Shown: piece after piece, positions 24,262 through 33,451 of the stretch
How positions within the stretch are numbered: the stretch's first letter is position 1
How the letters are laid out: each line of letters begins with the position of its first letter
NCBI GenBank assembly: GCA_016928975.1
Contig: JAFGJR010000284.1
Location: 26,881 to 90,880, forward strand
DNA: 64,000 nt
Source of the DNA: Sedimentisphaerales bacterium
Lineage (GTDB): Bacteria > Planctomycetota > Phycisphaerae > Sedimentisphaerales > SG8-4
Direction: 5' to 3'
The notes under the pieces: generated by a model
What the model was told of the DNA's origin: nothing
Database searches by the model: none
What the model saw: the letters and a program-made list of their open reading frames with translations, nothing else
Made by a program: the position numbers and the translations under genes

Positions 24262-27200
24262 ATGCATGCGACGACGATTTGCCGGGCACTCTTGCTGGCT
24301 ATCATTCTGGCGGTCCCGGTCTCGGCCGAGCTGATCGGCTACTGGAAGCTGAACGAAGGCTCAGAGGCCAAGTTCCTGGATGAGACGGACTACTGGCATG
24401 ACGGCACCATCAGCCCGTGGGATCCCGCCACTGTACGGTGGACGAGTGAAGGCTACGATAGCAACGCTCTGGAGTTCCTGTCCGCCACCACGCTTACGAC
24501 CATTGCTGAGGCTCCGCTGAGCCCGGGCGCCCTGGATATCAGTGAAGCGACATGTTCATTCTGGATGAACATGCCGACTGCCTACCAGGCGTGGGGCGTC
24601 ATGTTCGACCTTCTGGGCACGACTGCCGACCACAGCATAGAGCCCGACGGAACTGCCGGCCTGGGTATTGGAAACGCCGGCGGAAACGGCCCCTGGTACT
24701 GGTACCTGACCAAGAACGTGGCACTCAATGACAACCAGTGGCACCACGTCGTCGTCACCTACAGCAAGACCGCCAACCAGTGTGTCGCCTACATCGATGG
24801 CAAAGAGAACAACAGCGCGGCGTTCAGCCTGAGCGAGCCCATCACGAAAGTGCGTATCGGTGGTCCTCGCTACTATTCCAACGTGTGGAGGCGATATCTC
24901 GGCCGGCTGGACGAGGTGGCGGTGTATAACCACGCGCTGAATGCGGCCGATGTGCAGACGCTTGCCTGGTATGGCCCAGGGTGGGCGCACTTCGCCGGCG
25001 GGGCGGAGCCTGCCAATGGCGCGATCCTCGGATCGGTGGACGTGACGCTCCGTTGGACGCCGGGCGACACGGCTGCTCAACACCATCTCTACATCGGACA
25101 GAACGCCGACGATGTCCAGAGCGGTGCCGCTGCAACGGACCAGGGGATCACGACAGAAACCAGTTTCTCCGGCTATCCCTACGAGCTTGGCGAAACCTAT
25201 TACTGGCGAGTCGATGAGATCGAGGCGGACGGCGTTACTGTCCACCCTGGCAAGGTGTGGAGCTTCACGATCTCGGCGAAGTTCGCTTCCAGTCCCAGCC
25301 CTGCCGACGGCGCCGTGCTGGTGGACCCCAATGCCGTATTGAGCTGGACCGCTGGGTCCGGGGCCCTCTACCACACCGTCTTCCTGGGTCTCGATCCGGT
25401 GAAGCTCGTCCGTGTCGTACAGGCGCAGACCAAGACGACCTATGACCCTGCGCCGTTTGCGTATGACAGGACCTACTATTGGCGGATTGATGAGTTCGAT
25501 GGCAAGGCGGTCCAGACGGGCCAGGTGTGGAGCTTCAAGACCACTCCCAACATCCGGATCACCGATCCGAACCTCGTCGGCTTCTGGAATTTCGATCAGG
25601 ACGAGAAGGGCATTTGCATCGATTGGTCGGGCCGTGGCCGCCACGGCGAGATTCTCGGCGAGCCGAACAGCATCGTCGGCTACAATCTTGCCGCGTGGGC
25701 GTTCGACGGGGTGGACGACTGCATCCGGGTTCCGCAGGTCGTCGGCGCGGACCTGACCCTGATGGCCTGGGTCAAGGCGGATGTCCCCGGCCCGGCGGGC
25801 ACGACCGCGCGGGCGGGCAGTGGGCTGCTGTGGTCGGACGCCGCCGGCGGCGGCGACCACTTCACCGTGGCGGTGCTGGGCAAGAAGCTGGCCTTTGAGA
25901 CCGGTCCTGGAGGCAATCCAAATACGATCTCCATCGCGGATGTCGTCACCGGGGAATGGACGCACGCGGCCGTGACCAGGGCCGAGAGCACAAAAGGCGT
26001 GCAGATCTTCATTAACGGCGCGCTCGACGCGACGGGCACTCACACAGACGACAGGAATGTCGGCTCCTGCGCACAGATCGTGATCGGGGCCAATGCGCTC
26101 GATTCGCGGTACTTCAAGGGAGCCATCGATGAAGTCCGGGCGTATGATCGCGTATTGAGCCAGTTGGAGATCGCATCATTGATGCGCGGCGACCTGTCAT
26201 TGGCGTGGAACCCCAAGCCCGCGATGGGTGAGATCGTCGACATCACCTACGACAAACCACTGAGCTGGTCCGCCGGAGACGCCGCGGCTGAGCATGACGT
26301 GTACCTGGGGATGGACAGGGCGGCCGTGGAAGCGGCGACGCCTCAGACCGCCGGGATCTACGAGGGACGCCAGGCGGACGCCACGTACTCCCTGGCTGAG
26401 CCGCTCCAGTGGAAGCAGACCTACTACTGGCGCATCGATGAAGTTGGTGCGGATGCGACGGTCGCCAGGGGAAGGGTGTGGAGCTTCGTCGTGGCGGACT
26501 ACCTCCTGGTGGACACGTTCGAGAGTTACACGAACGACTCGCCGAACCGGGTCTTTCAGACCTGGATCGATGGGATCGGTTTCTCGGCCGATGAGTTCTT
26601 CCTCGATGGCAATCCAGGCAACGGCACCGGTGCAGCGGTCGGACACGACATCTGGGGTGAGGGCACGACGCACACGACGATCATGGAGACAAGCATCGTT
26701 CACGGCGGCAGGCAGTCCATGCCTCTGTACTACGACAACAGCGATGTGAGCACGGGGTACAAGTCCGAGGCCGAGCGCACGTGGCCTGCGGCCCGAGACT
26801 GGACCGTCGGCAACATCGACACGCTCCAACTGTATTTCCGGGGCAACCCCGTGGACTTCCTGGAGAGCGCCTCGGGCAGCATCACGCTCAGCGGCGCCGG
26901 GGCCGACATCTGGGGTCTCGCTGACGAGTTCCGGTTCGCCTTCAAGACGCTCACCGGCAATGGCTCGATCGTGGCAAAGGTCGATCGGCTCGTGGATCGC
27001 GACCCGTGGACCAAGGCAGGCGTGATGATCCGTCAATCGTTGGACGTGGATTCCGCGTTCGCGGCGGTCTACGTGAGCGGTGACAGCGGTATACACTACC
27101 AGGCGCGACTACGAGCGATGGTCGAAGCTGTGAGTGACACCGATGTCTCCACGGCCGAACAAAACGCCCTGCGAGAGCCTGCATGGATCAAGATCGAACG

Positions 27201-27678
27201 CGCGGGCGACCAGTTCAACGGTTACTACTCCCTCGACGGCGCGCAGTGGACTGCAATGTCCTGGAATCCGCAAACGCTGTACATGACCGGCCCGGTCTAC
27301 ATCGGCCTGGCGGTGACCAGCCACGTCGTAGGCAATCCTGCCGTGGCGGAGTTCTCCGGAGTCAAGACAACGGGCAACGTCTCCGGCGCCTGGAACGTCG
27401 AGGAGGTCGGTGGCGTGCATCCAGCCAACAGCCGTGCGGACCTGTACGTCGCCTTGCAGGACAGCAGGAACCGGACCGCCGTGGTGAAATATGCGGACGG
27501 CGCCATCGCCACCGACTGGACGCAGTGGGATGTCCCGCTGAATAGCTTCACAGGGGTAGACATGTCCACGGTCGAGAAGATGGTCATCGGCGTCGGCGAC
27601 CGGGGCAACCCGCAGGCCGACGGCACAGGCGTCGTCTACGTCGACGACATTCGCGTGATCAAGGCAGTGGATCAATAG
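24262..27678 (+). CDS. Giant secreted multi-domain LamG/DUF1349-type protein
   Basis: 1138 residues. A signal peptide ends at VSAE near 21. Domains in order: LamG-like 1 (about 22-225), two Fn3-like segments with the motif Y-Y-W-R-x-D-E (about 226-430), LamG-like 2 (about 432-635), another Fn3-like segment ending VWSFVVADY (640-745), a carbohydrate-binding-like region beginning LLVDTFESYTNDSPNR and containing HGGRQSMPLYYDN, into which a DUF1349-like beta-sandwich (about 869-1037) is inserted, and the closing strand set GTGVVYVDDIRV. Typical of Phycisphaerae surface proteins that bind polysaccharide. No catalytic domain or sorting signal is visible. Confidence 0.85.
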   Translation: MHATTICRALLLAIILAVPVSAELIGYWKLNEGSEAKFLDETDYWHDGTISPWDPATVRWTSEGYDSNALEFLSATTLTTIAEAPLSPGALDISEATCSFWMNMPTAYQAWGVMFDLLGTTADHSIEPDGTAGLGIGNAGGNGPWYWYLTKNVALNDNQWHHVVVTYSKTANQCVAYIDGKENNSAAFSLSEPITKVRIGGPRYYSNVWRRYLGRLDEVAVYNHALNAADVQTLAWYGPGWAHFAGGAEPANGAILGSVDVTLRWTPGDTAAQHHLYIGQNADDVQSGAAATDQGITTETSFSGYPYELGETYYWRVDEIEADGVTVHPGKVWSFTISAKFASSPSPADGAVLVDPNAVLSWTAGSGALYHTVFLGLDPVKLVRVVQAQTKTTYDPAPFAYDRTYYWRIDEFDGKAVQTGQVWSFKTTPNIRITDPNLVGFWNFDQDEKGICIDWSGRGRHGEILGEPNSIVGYNLAAWAFDGVDDCIRVPQVVGADLTLMAWVKADVPGPAGTTARAGSGLLWSDAAGGGDHFTVAVLGKKLAFETGPGGNPNTISIADVVTGEWTHAAVTRAESTKGVQIFINGALDATGTHTDDRNVGSCAQIVIGANALDSRYFKGAIDEVRAYDRVLSQLEIASLMRGDLSLAWNPKPAMGEIVDITYDKPLSWSAGDAAAEHDVYLGMDRAAVEAATPQTAGIYEGRQADATYSLAEPLQWKQTYYWRIDEVGADATVARGRVWSFVVADYLLVDTFESYTNDSPNRVFQTWIDGIGFSADEFFLDGNPGNGTGAAVGHDIWGEGTTHTTIMETSIVHGGRQSMPLYYDNSDVSTGYKSEAERTWPAARDWTVGNIDTLQLYFRGNPVDFLESASGSITLSGAGADIWGLADEFRFAFKTLTGNGSIVAKVDRLVDRDPWTKAGVMIRQSLDVDSAFAAVYVSGDSGIHYQARLRAMVEAVSDTDVSTAEQNALREPAWIKIERAGDQFNGYYSLDGAQWTAMSWNPQTLYMTGPVYIGLAVTSHVVGNPAVAEFSGVKTTGNVSGAWNVEEVGGVHPANSRADLYVALQDSRNRTAVVKYADGAIATDWTQWDVPLNSFTGVDMSTVEKMVIGVGDRGNPQADGTGVVYVDDIRVIKAVDQ

Positions 27679-27694
27679 CCGAAGAGAGATTGCG

Positions 27695-28027
27695 CTACCG
27701 GTACTGGAAGACGCGATGGGGATGGGGCTTGAGTGACCGGGTGAACGTGGTCCTGGGACCGGTATCGCGTCGGCCGAACATCGGCATGCGCGGGCCCTGG
27801 TTCGCGGCAGGAGAGACCGACTCATCCGATTGCAGGTCGCGAAGTGCCGCGACCTGTCCGGCGACCGTGACGCCGACGTCCGCGGACTCGTCGAGGAACG
27901 ACTCGACGATGAACGTGCCGTTGTCGTACAGGAACAGGCTGACCATGCCCGGTGCGTCCACCCGCACCGGCAGTTCGCGCGTCACTGTATCCCTGATCCT
28001 CGACAGGATCGTCGAAGGGACGATCAA
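27695..28027 (-). pseudogene. Probable C-terminal remnant of a glycosidase
   Basis: About 110 codons on the minus strand, open from just after a TGA at 28028-28030. The translation is protein-like: RELPVRVDAPGMVSLFLYDN, then GTFIVESFLDESADVGVTV, and ends TTFTRSLKPHPHRVFQYR. This resembles the beta-sandwich domain that closes many glycoside hydrolases (…LKPHSYRVF). No N-terminal part, start codon or ribosome-binding site was found upstream, so it is more likely a leftover than a gene. Confidence 0.4.
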
Positions 28028-28070
28028 TCACCAGTCGCATGGGCTAAAGTGCCTCCGTCGCTGAGGCCGA

Positions 28071-28076
28071 TATAAT
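28071..28076 (+). promoter_or_regulatory. TATAAT box upstream of the 31-aa ORF
   Basis: A perfect TATAAT lies 53 bases before the small ORF. No good -35 hexamer is seen at 16-18 bases upstream, so this is a weak call. Confidence 0.3.
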
Positions 28077-28128
28077 AGGGATAGGCTATTTGCCACTGAT
28101 GCGGATGTTCTTTTTGAAAGGGTGCAGC

Positions 28129-28224
28129 ATGTGCAATAAGTGTGGGTGCAGAGGGACGAAGCAAGCAAAGCCGGCCAAGCCGAAATCCTCCCGAAAGAGC
28201 AAGGCCAATTCCAGGAAAAAGTGA
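28129..28224 (+). CDS. 31-residue Cys/Lys-rich small protein
   Basis: ATG follows GAAAGGG. The N-terminus is MCNKCGCRG, with three Cys spaced as a possible metal site (C-x2-C-x-C). The remaining 23 residues are almost all Lys, Arg, Ser, Pro and Ala and end in RKK. A strong stem-loop follows 14 bases after the stop, and a TATAAT box precedes it, so it looks like a complete small transcription unit. It may bind metal or nucleic acid. No known family is recognised. Confidence 0.5.
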   Translation: MCNKCGCRGTKQAKPAKPKSSRKSKANSRKK

Positions 28225-28238
28225 CGCACCCGTCTGCC

Positions 28239-28289
28239 AACAGGCTCGCAGACTCTTGCCTCCGGGTGAGCCAAGAGTGCGAGCCTGTT
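28239..28289 (+). terminator. Long stem-loop after the small ORF
   Basis: AACAGGCTCGCA(GA)CTCTTG pairs with CAAGAGTGCGAGCCTGTT: 18 paired bases with one 2-base bulge and a 13-base loop. No T-run follows, so it may be a transcript-protecting hairpin rather than a classical terminator. Nothing else is recognised between it and the folate gene. Confidence 0.55.
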
Positions 28290-28511
28290 CCATGTCTGCT
28301 CATTCCCGTCGTCCTATGCGTGCTGTCTCGACGAGTTCGTAGCGAGGGGCCTCGGAGACAGTCGCGGCCTTCCACTCGTAGAGAATTCGAATGGCAATTC
28401 GTTTGGATTGCTGGTATTTTCTCGATGTTTGCAGGCCCACGTTCTGTGAGGCGTGATTTCCGATAGCCGATCCTCCGGCCAAGACCGGGGGCGGCCGTAG
28501 TGGAGACGTAC

Positions 28512-31022
28512 ATGGCACGGACGAGTCTCAGAGACAGGTTGAAGGAGCCAAGCGGCTTCGTGGTGGTGGCGGAGTTGACGGGTGGACCGGGCTTTGGCTT
28601 CGAGCCCATCGAGAAGTTCCTCGAAGCCTACCGCCAGGCTGCCCCAGGCGGGGAAGGCGTCATTCCGGCCGGTTTCGAGTTCGCCGGCATTGCACTGCCC
28701 CAGAGTCCGGGCGGGGTGGCCAATATCGAGCCGGGCAGCATCATCGGTGTTCTGCAGGCGAAGGGCCTTCTGGCCGGGCTCGACGTCGTGCCTCACGTCA
28801 CCTGCAAGGACATGAACGCCGACGCCATCGTCAGCTCACTGATGAGTCTGCGGAAGATGGGCGTCCGCAACGTGCTGGCGCTGACGGGCGACAAGCCGGT
28901 CAAGGCACAGGGGGTCTTCGAGCTGGAGTCGCTCGGCCTGTTGCGGCTGATCAAGCGGATCAACCAGGATGCGTATGCCCAGGCTAAGCCGCAAGCGCTG
29001 GCCGAGGTGCACCAGTTCTTCGCCGGGGCGGCGGTCTCGCCCTTCAAGTACTCCGAGGCGTCGCAGATGCAGCAGTACTACAAAATGGAGAAGAAGATCG
29101 CCTGCGGCGCTGAGTTCCTCATTACCCAGGTCGGCTGGGATTGGCGCAAGTCGCTCGAGCTGTTCACGTACCTGCGCGAGAATGGTCTGCACGTGCCGGC
29201 GCTCGGCAACGTGTACCTGCTCAGCACGCTGACACCGGCCCCACGACTCATGCACGATATCAAGCTGCCCGGCTGCTTCGTCAGCGACGAGCTGCTCGCC
29301 AGGGTCAACTCCGAGCGGGTCGACGATCACCTCGAGCGAGCGGCCCAGCAGTTGGCCATGTACAAAGCGATGGGGGCCGCCGGCGTCGATCTCGGCGGTG
29401 TCCACAGCTTCGAGCTGTTCATCCAAATCCTCCGTAGGGCCGCAGAAATTGGACCCGACTGGGAGCAGTTCAAAGAGAACCTTCATTGGCCGGCAAAAGA
29501 GGCATTCTATTTGTACGACGAAATGGGCACGAGAGCCGGACTCTCGACGTCGAAGCCGACGTTTCACAAGCGACTCTTTGATCTCACGCACCGGATGATT
29601 CTGGATCCGAAGCATGCCGGATTTCACGCCTTGAAAGAGACAACGGCACTGCTGGGCGCCGGCAAGGGGAAGGGCGCCGTCTACAAGCTCTTCAACAGCA
29701 GCGAAAAGGCGTTCAAGTATATGCTCTTCGAATGTGAAGAGTGTGGCGATTGCTTCCTGCCGGAGAATTTCGGCCTGTGCACGATAGGCGGCTGTGAGAA
29801 GGGGATGGACAACGCCCCGTGCGGCGACGCGACCGTGGACGGCCACTGCGGCAACAACCTTGACCGCGTCTGCATCGGGGAGCGGATCTATCAGGCCGCC
29901 GCCTCGGAAGATCGCAAATCCAAGGGCTCAGACGCACGCGGGCGTGCTCGCCTGCGAACGATCATCAACAAGCCGCGGAATCCCGCTCTGGTGCACACGT
30001 CATCCATCATCAACTACCTGTTTGCGAAGGACCACACCATGCACAGTCCGCTGATCTCCATCGGCGAGGCAATCCACGCCTCCATTCCCAAGACCGGCAA
30101 GATCATGAAGCAGTTGCACGATCTCGGCCGCGACGCGTACTCGACGCCGAGCGGACCGCTCGAATACATCAAAGCCTTGATTGAGACACAGGCGGCCGAG
30201 GGGGCCGACTATATCGCCGTCAATCTCGACGCGTTTGGCGAGGATAATCCACAGCAAGCAGTCGATATGATGGTCGAGTATGTCCGGCTCGTTCGCCAAT
30301 TCGGCCACGGCGTGCCCATTTGCCTCGACAGCAGCAACGACAATGTCCTGATCGCCGGGCTGAAAGAGTGGTATGAGGGAGAATCAAAAATCAAGAATCA
30401 AGAATCAAGAATGGCGATGCCCCCTCTTCTCAACTCCATCAAGGTCTATACGATGGACAAGATGCTGCCTTTGAAGAGGGAGCACGATTTCTCGTTCATC
30501 GGCCTGCTCGTCAGCGAGGACAAGCCGACGGGTCCGGGCGGGTCGCATTCCGTTGATGAGCTTTATGGCTTGGTGAAGCAGCTCTTCGAGCGGGCTGTCG
30601 GGCAGTTCAGCTTCCGGCCGGACCAGATATTCTTCGACTCCACGGTCTTTCCGCTGGCGATCGATATGCCGATGGAGCCTGGCGTCCCCGGGTACACCTA
30701 TCGCACGTTCGAGACGATCAAGAAAATCAAGAGCGATCCCGCCATGAAGGGAGTGCACTGCTCGCTGGGCATCAGCAACAGCGTGCGCGACCTGCCCGCC
30801 CGCAAGATCGGCGTGTGCCGGGCCTATGTGGCCAAGGCGATGGAGTACGGCCTGGACGCCGGCATCGTCAACACCTCGCATCAATACGGCTCCGTCGAAC
30901 CCCCGCCGGAGCTGATGGAGCTCGTAGCCGCTTACGCACAGATGGACGGCTCCATGGAAAGGATGAGCAAAGCGATGGAGCTGATGGGCCAATTCTGCCG
31001 CGAGAACCGAAGAGTCACCTGA
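28512..31022 (+). CDS. Fused MetF-like / MetV-like / pterin-dependent methyltransferase protein
   Basis: About 836 residues in three parts. Residues 1-300 match methylenetetrahydrofolate reductase (FVVVAELTGG, HVTCKDMN, NVLALTGDKP, ITQVGWDW). Residues about 403-457 hold a Cys-rich segment (CEECGDC, CTIGGC, CGD, CGNN, C) like the zinc/Fe-S protein MetV. Residues about 490-830 are a pterin-binding TIM barrel like MetH/AcsE/dihydropteroate synthase (EGADYIAVNLDAFGED, VPICLDSSN, CSLGISNSV). The polypeptide could reduce methylene-THF and pass the methyl group on, for acetyl-CoA-pathway or methionine use. A direct-repeat insertion lies at residues 623-634. The ATG at 28512 is chosen over GTG at 28500. 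Confidence 0.8.
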   Translation: MARTSLRDRLKEPSGFVVVAELTGGPGFGFEPIEKFLEAYRQAAPGGEGVIPAGFEFAGIALPQSPGGVANIEPGSIIGVLQAKGLLAGLDVVPHVTCKDMNADAIVSSLMSLRKMGVRNVLALTGDKPVKAQGVFELESLGLLRLIKRINQDAYAQAKPQALAEVHQFFAGAAVSPFKYSEASQMQQYYKMEKKIACGAEFLITQVGWDWRKSLELFTYLRENGLHVPALGNVYLLSTLTPAPRLMHDIKLPGCFVSDELLARVNSERVDDHLERAAQQLAMYKAMGAAGVDLGGVHSFELFIQILRRAAEIGPDWEQFKENLHWPAKEAFYLYDEMGTRAGLSTSKPTFHKRLFDLTHRMILDPKHAGFHALKETTALLGAGKGKGAVYKLFNSSEKAFKYMLFECEECGDCFLPENFGLCTIGGCEKGMDNAPCGDATVDGHCGNNLDRVCIGERIYQAAASEDRKSKGSDARGRARLRTIINKPRNPALVHTSSIINYLFAKDHTMHSPLISIGEAIHASIPKTGKIMKQLHDLGRDAYSTPSGPLEYIKALIETQAAEGADYIAVNLDAFGEDNPQQAVDMMVEYVRLVRQFGHGVPICLDSSNDNVLIAGLKEWYEGESKIKNQESRMAMPPLLNSIKVYTMDKMLPLKREHDFSFIGLLVSEDKPTGPGGSHSVDELYGLVKQLFERAVGQFSFRPDQIFFDSTVFPLAIDMPMEPGVPGYTYRTFETIKKIKSDPAMKGVHCSLGISNSVRDLPARKIGVCRAYVAKAMEYGLDAGIVNTSHQYGSVEPPPELMELVAAYAQMDGSMERMSKAMELMGQFCRENRRVT
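30381..30412 (+). repeat. In-frame ATCAAGA tandem repeat in the folate fusion gene
   Basis: GAATCAAAAATCAAGA is followed by two further AATCAAGA units, encoding SKIKNQESR between KEWYEG and MAMPPLL, in what should be the barrel's loop after the CLDSSN strand. The insert is AT-rich against the surrounding GC-rich gene. Confidence 0.7.
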
Positions 31023-31136
31023 CCGGGCCGCAAGGAGTACTGCTCGCGCCCTTTCTCCGTTAATGCTCGGCCTGCTCATCCGTCTTGGAGATGTCGTGAT
31101 CGGTTGGCAGAAGTCGCATTTGTGAGGAGTAGAGCC

Positions 31137-33440
31137 ATGGCCCGAGTGTCAACGTTAGTGCGCCAGAGCCGATCTGTGTCTGCATGGATCGTCTTGACTC
31201 TTCTGGTCCCCAGATTTGCGCACGGTCAGAACGCTTCCTTCGTGAATCCGGACTTTGAGCTAGGAGAGGCGGGACAGACGCCGAGCGGCTGGATGATCCC
31301 CAAAATGCTGGCGGACCAGGGGTTCACGCCGGTCCTGACGGACAAGGAACCTCAATCCGGAAGGTTCTGCGCCGAGATTCGCTGGCCGGTCGGTGCGACG
31401 CCGAAGGCGCCGTTTGCGAACCTCATGCAATCTATCGACGCCACCCCCTGGCGGGGCAAACGGATCCAGATCACGGCGGCGATCCGGGTCGCGTCGGGTG
31501 AGAATGACAAACGTGCCCAGATGTGGCTTCGCGTGGACCGCGCGGGGGGCATGGGCGTGTTCGACAACATGAGCGACCGCCCGGTGCGCGGGCAGACCTG
31601 GGCTGATTACTCGATCACGGCCGACATTGCGGACGATGCACAGAAGATCAACCTGGGACTGATGACTCGTGGCGGTGTGACGGCGTGGTGGGACAACATC
31701 CGAATGGAGGTTGTCGGCGAGTTTGCGACGCTCAGGGACCCGCCGCGCCCGCTGAGCGAGACAGGCCTGCGCAACCTCGTGGCCCTTGCACGCCTTGTGG
31801 GCTGTGTGCGCTATTTCCATCCGTCCGACGCCGCCGCGATGAACGACTGGCTGCCATTCATCGTCCGGGTGTTGCCGAAGGTGGAAAATGCGCAGGACTC
31901 GACGGCTCTGGCGGCGGAGCTCCAAGCGGCATTTCTGCCCATCGCCCCCACCGCTCGGGTATTTCAAGGCGACAAGGATCTGACGCTGTTCACGGAACTG
32001 CAACCCCCGGCGAACACCAACGCGCTGAAAGTCCGCTTCTGGGAACACCTCGGCTGCGGTCCTGCCGCAGGGACGGTTGGCGAGAGCATCTACAGCAGCC
32101 GGCGCGTGACACTGGACGCGCGGGACCCGGCGTCTCTGCCGCAGTATGCACAACCGACGAACGTCTTTCGCTGTGATCTTGGCACGGACATTGGCTGTTG
32201 GATGCCCACCGCCCTGTATGCGGATGCGGGTGGCACGTTGCCGCGCGGCAAGTCGGGCATCCCGGCAGCGGATGCCAACCAGATCCGATTCTCCGTGGCG
32301 CATCGGCGCGCACGCCTGGCGACGGTGATGCTCGCCTGGAACGTATTCCAGCACTTCTATCCGTACTTCGATGTCGTGGGGACGGATTGGGGCAAGGAGC
32401 TGGAGATCGCGTTGCGAGCCGCGGCTGCGGATGCGGATGATGCAGCCTTCTACCGGACGCTCAATCGGCTGGTCGTGCAGTTGCACGACGGTCACGCCAG
32501 CCTCAACGGCCCGGGGATGTTGGTAGCGGCGCCTTTGGTGGCGCGAGTGGAGCCGATCGAAGACGAGATCGTGGTGACCGGCGTGCCGGCAGAAACGCCT
32601 GACCTGAAGCCGGGCGATGTGGTGGAGCGGATCAATGGTCGTCCGGCACGAGAGGTCTTCGATGAGATTGGGAGCGGGCTCTCGTCTGCGACGCCGCAAT
32701 GGAGGGATTGGAGAGCGGCTCAGCGATTTGGCCCGAGGCCGCCGACAAGCACAGCAACGTTGGAGATCCGCGGCGCCGATGGCGAAGTCCGCACAGTGAA
32801 AGCGGCGTGCGGAGGCTCGAAGCCGGACGACGCGATTCGCCGCCCGCCCAAGCTGCATGAGATCAAGCCCGGCATCTGGTACATCGATATCACACGCCTG
32901 ACGGACGCGGAGTTTGAGGGGGCGCTGCGGGAGCTGGCGAAGGCGAAGGGCCTCATCTTTGAAATGCGAGGCTATCCGCATGGGGGACCTCAGTGGCTCG
33001 GCCACCTCAGCCCGAAACGGCTTGAATCGGCTTTCTGGAACGTGCCCAGGCTCCATCGTCCGAACCGGACGGACGTCGAATGGGTCACGACGGGACGCTG
33101 GAATCTCGATGTGAAGCAGCCGCAACTGACTGCAAACTGGGTGTTCCTCACGGATGGCTCGGCGATCAGCTATGCAGAAAGCGTGATGGGAATCGTGGAA
33201 GCCTACAAGCTGGGCGAGATTGTCGGCGAGCCGACCGCCGGCACCAACGGCAACATCAACGAGACCGAGCTACCCCTCGGCTACCGCGTCTGGTGGACGG
33301 GCATGAAAGTCCTCAAGCACGACGGCAGCCGGCATCACGGCGTAGGCATTCAGCCGACTGTCCCTATCTCCAAAACGATCCAGGGCATTCGCGAAGGCCG
33401 CGACGAGCAGTTGGAACGAGCCCTGAGCCTGCTGAAATAA
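31137..33440 (+). CDS. Secreted S41 (tail-specific/tricorn-type) peptidase
   Basis: About 767 residues. The signal peptide ends at FAHGQ. Residues 25-200 form a carbohydrate-binding-like beta-sandwich. Residues 388-460 are the S41 N-terminal helices (WNVFQHFYPYFD, LVVQLHDGHASL). A PDZ-like domain is at about 475-540 (DLKPGDVVERINGRPA). The catalytic half follows, with TDGSAISYAES near 671-681 carrying the likely nucleophile Ser. I use the ATG preceded by GAGGAG. It is not part of an obvious operon and ends 11 bases from a convergent gene. Confidence 0.8.
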   Translation: MARVSTLVRQSRSVSAWIVLTLLVPRFAHGQNASFVNPDFELGEAGQTPSGWMIPKMLADQGFTPVLTDKEPQSGRFCAEIRWPVGATPKAPFANLMQSIDATPWRGKRIQITAAIRVASGENDKRAQMWLRVDRAGGMGVFDNMSDRPVRGQTWADYSITADIADDAQKINLGLMTRGGVTAWWDNIRMEVVGEFATLRDPPRPLSETGLRNLVALARLVGCVRYFHPSDAAAMNDWLPFIVRVLPKVENAQDSTALAAELQAAFLPIAPTARVFQGDKDLTLFTELQPPANTNALKVRFWEHLGCGPAAGTVGESIYSSRRVTLDARDPASLPQYAQPTNVFRCDLGTDIGCWMPTALYADAGGTLPRGKSGIPAADANQIRFSVAHRRARLATVMLAWNVFQHFYPYFDVVGTDWGKELEIALRAAAADADDAAFYRTLNRLVVQLHDGHASLNGPGMLVAAPLVARVEPIEDEIVVTGVPAETPDLKPGDVVERINGRPAREVFDEIGSGLSSATPQWRDWRAAQRFGPRPPTSTATLEIRGADGEVRTVKAACGGSKPDDAIRRPPKLHEIKPGIWYIDITRLTDAEFEGALRELAKAKGLIFEMRGYPHGGPQWLGHLSPKRLESAFWNVPRLHRPNRTDVEWVTTGRWNLDVKQPQLTANWVFLTDGSAISYAESVMGIVEAYKLGEIVGEPTAGTNGNINETELPLGYRVWWTGMKVLKHDGSRHHGVGIQPTVPISKTIQGIREGRDEQLERALSLLK

Positions 33441-33451
33441 GTTGCACGATG

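Noticed and set aside
23962..24267. 101-codon minus-strand frame in the LptF/LamG gap
   Set aside because: No ribosome-binding site, no motif, and it overlaps the LamG start.
28239..28511. Possible SAM or cobalamin riboswitch upstream of the folate fusion gene
   Set aside because: Only one long hairpin is visible; no conserved riboswitch core (such as a cobalamin box) could be found.
30381..30412. CRISPR-like spacing of ATCAAGA repeats
   Set aside because: Units of 7-8 bases with no spacers; a simple tandem repeat, not a CRISPR array. No cas gene is in the window.
31260..33125. 621-codon minus-strand frame opposite the S41 peptidase
   Set aside because: Arg/His-rich shadow; the plus strand has signal peptide, PDZ and S41 motifs.
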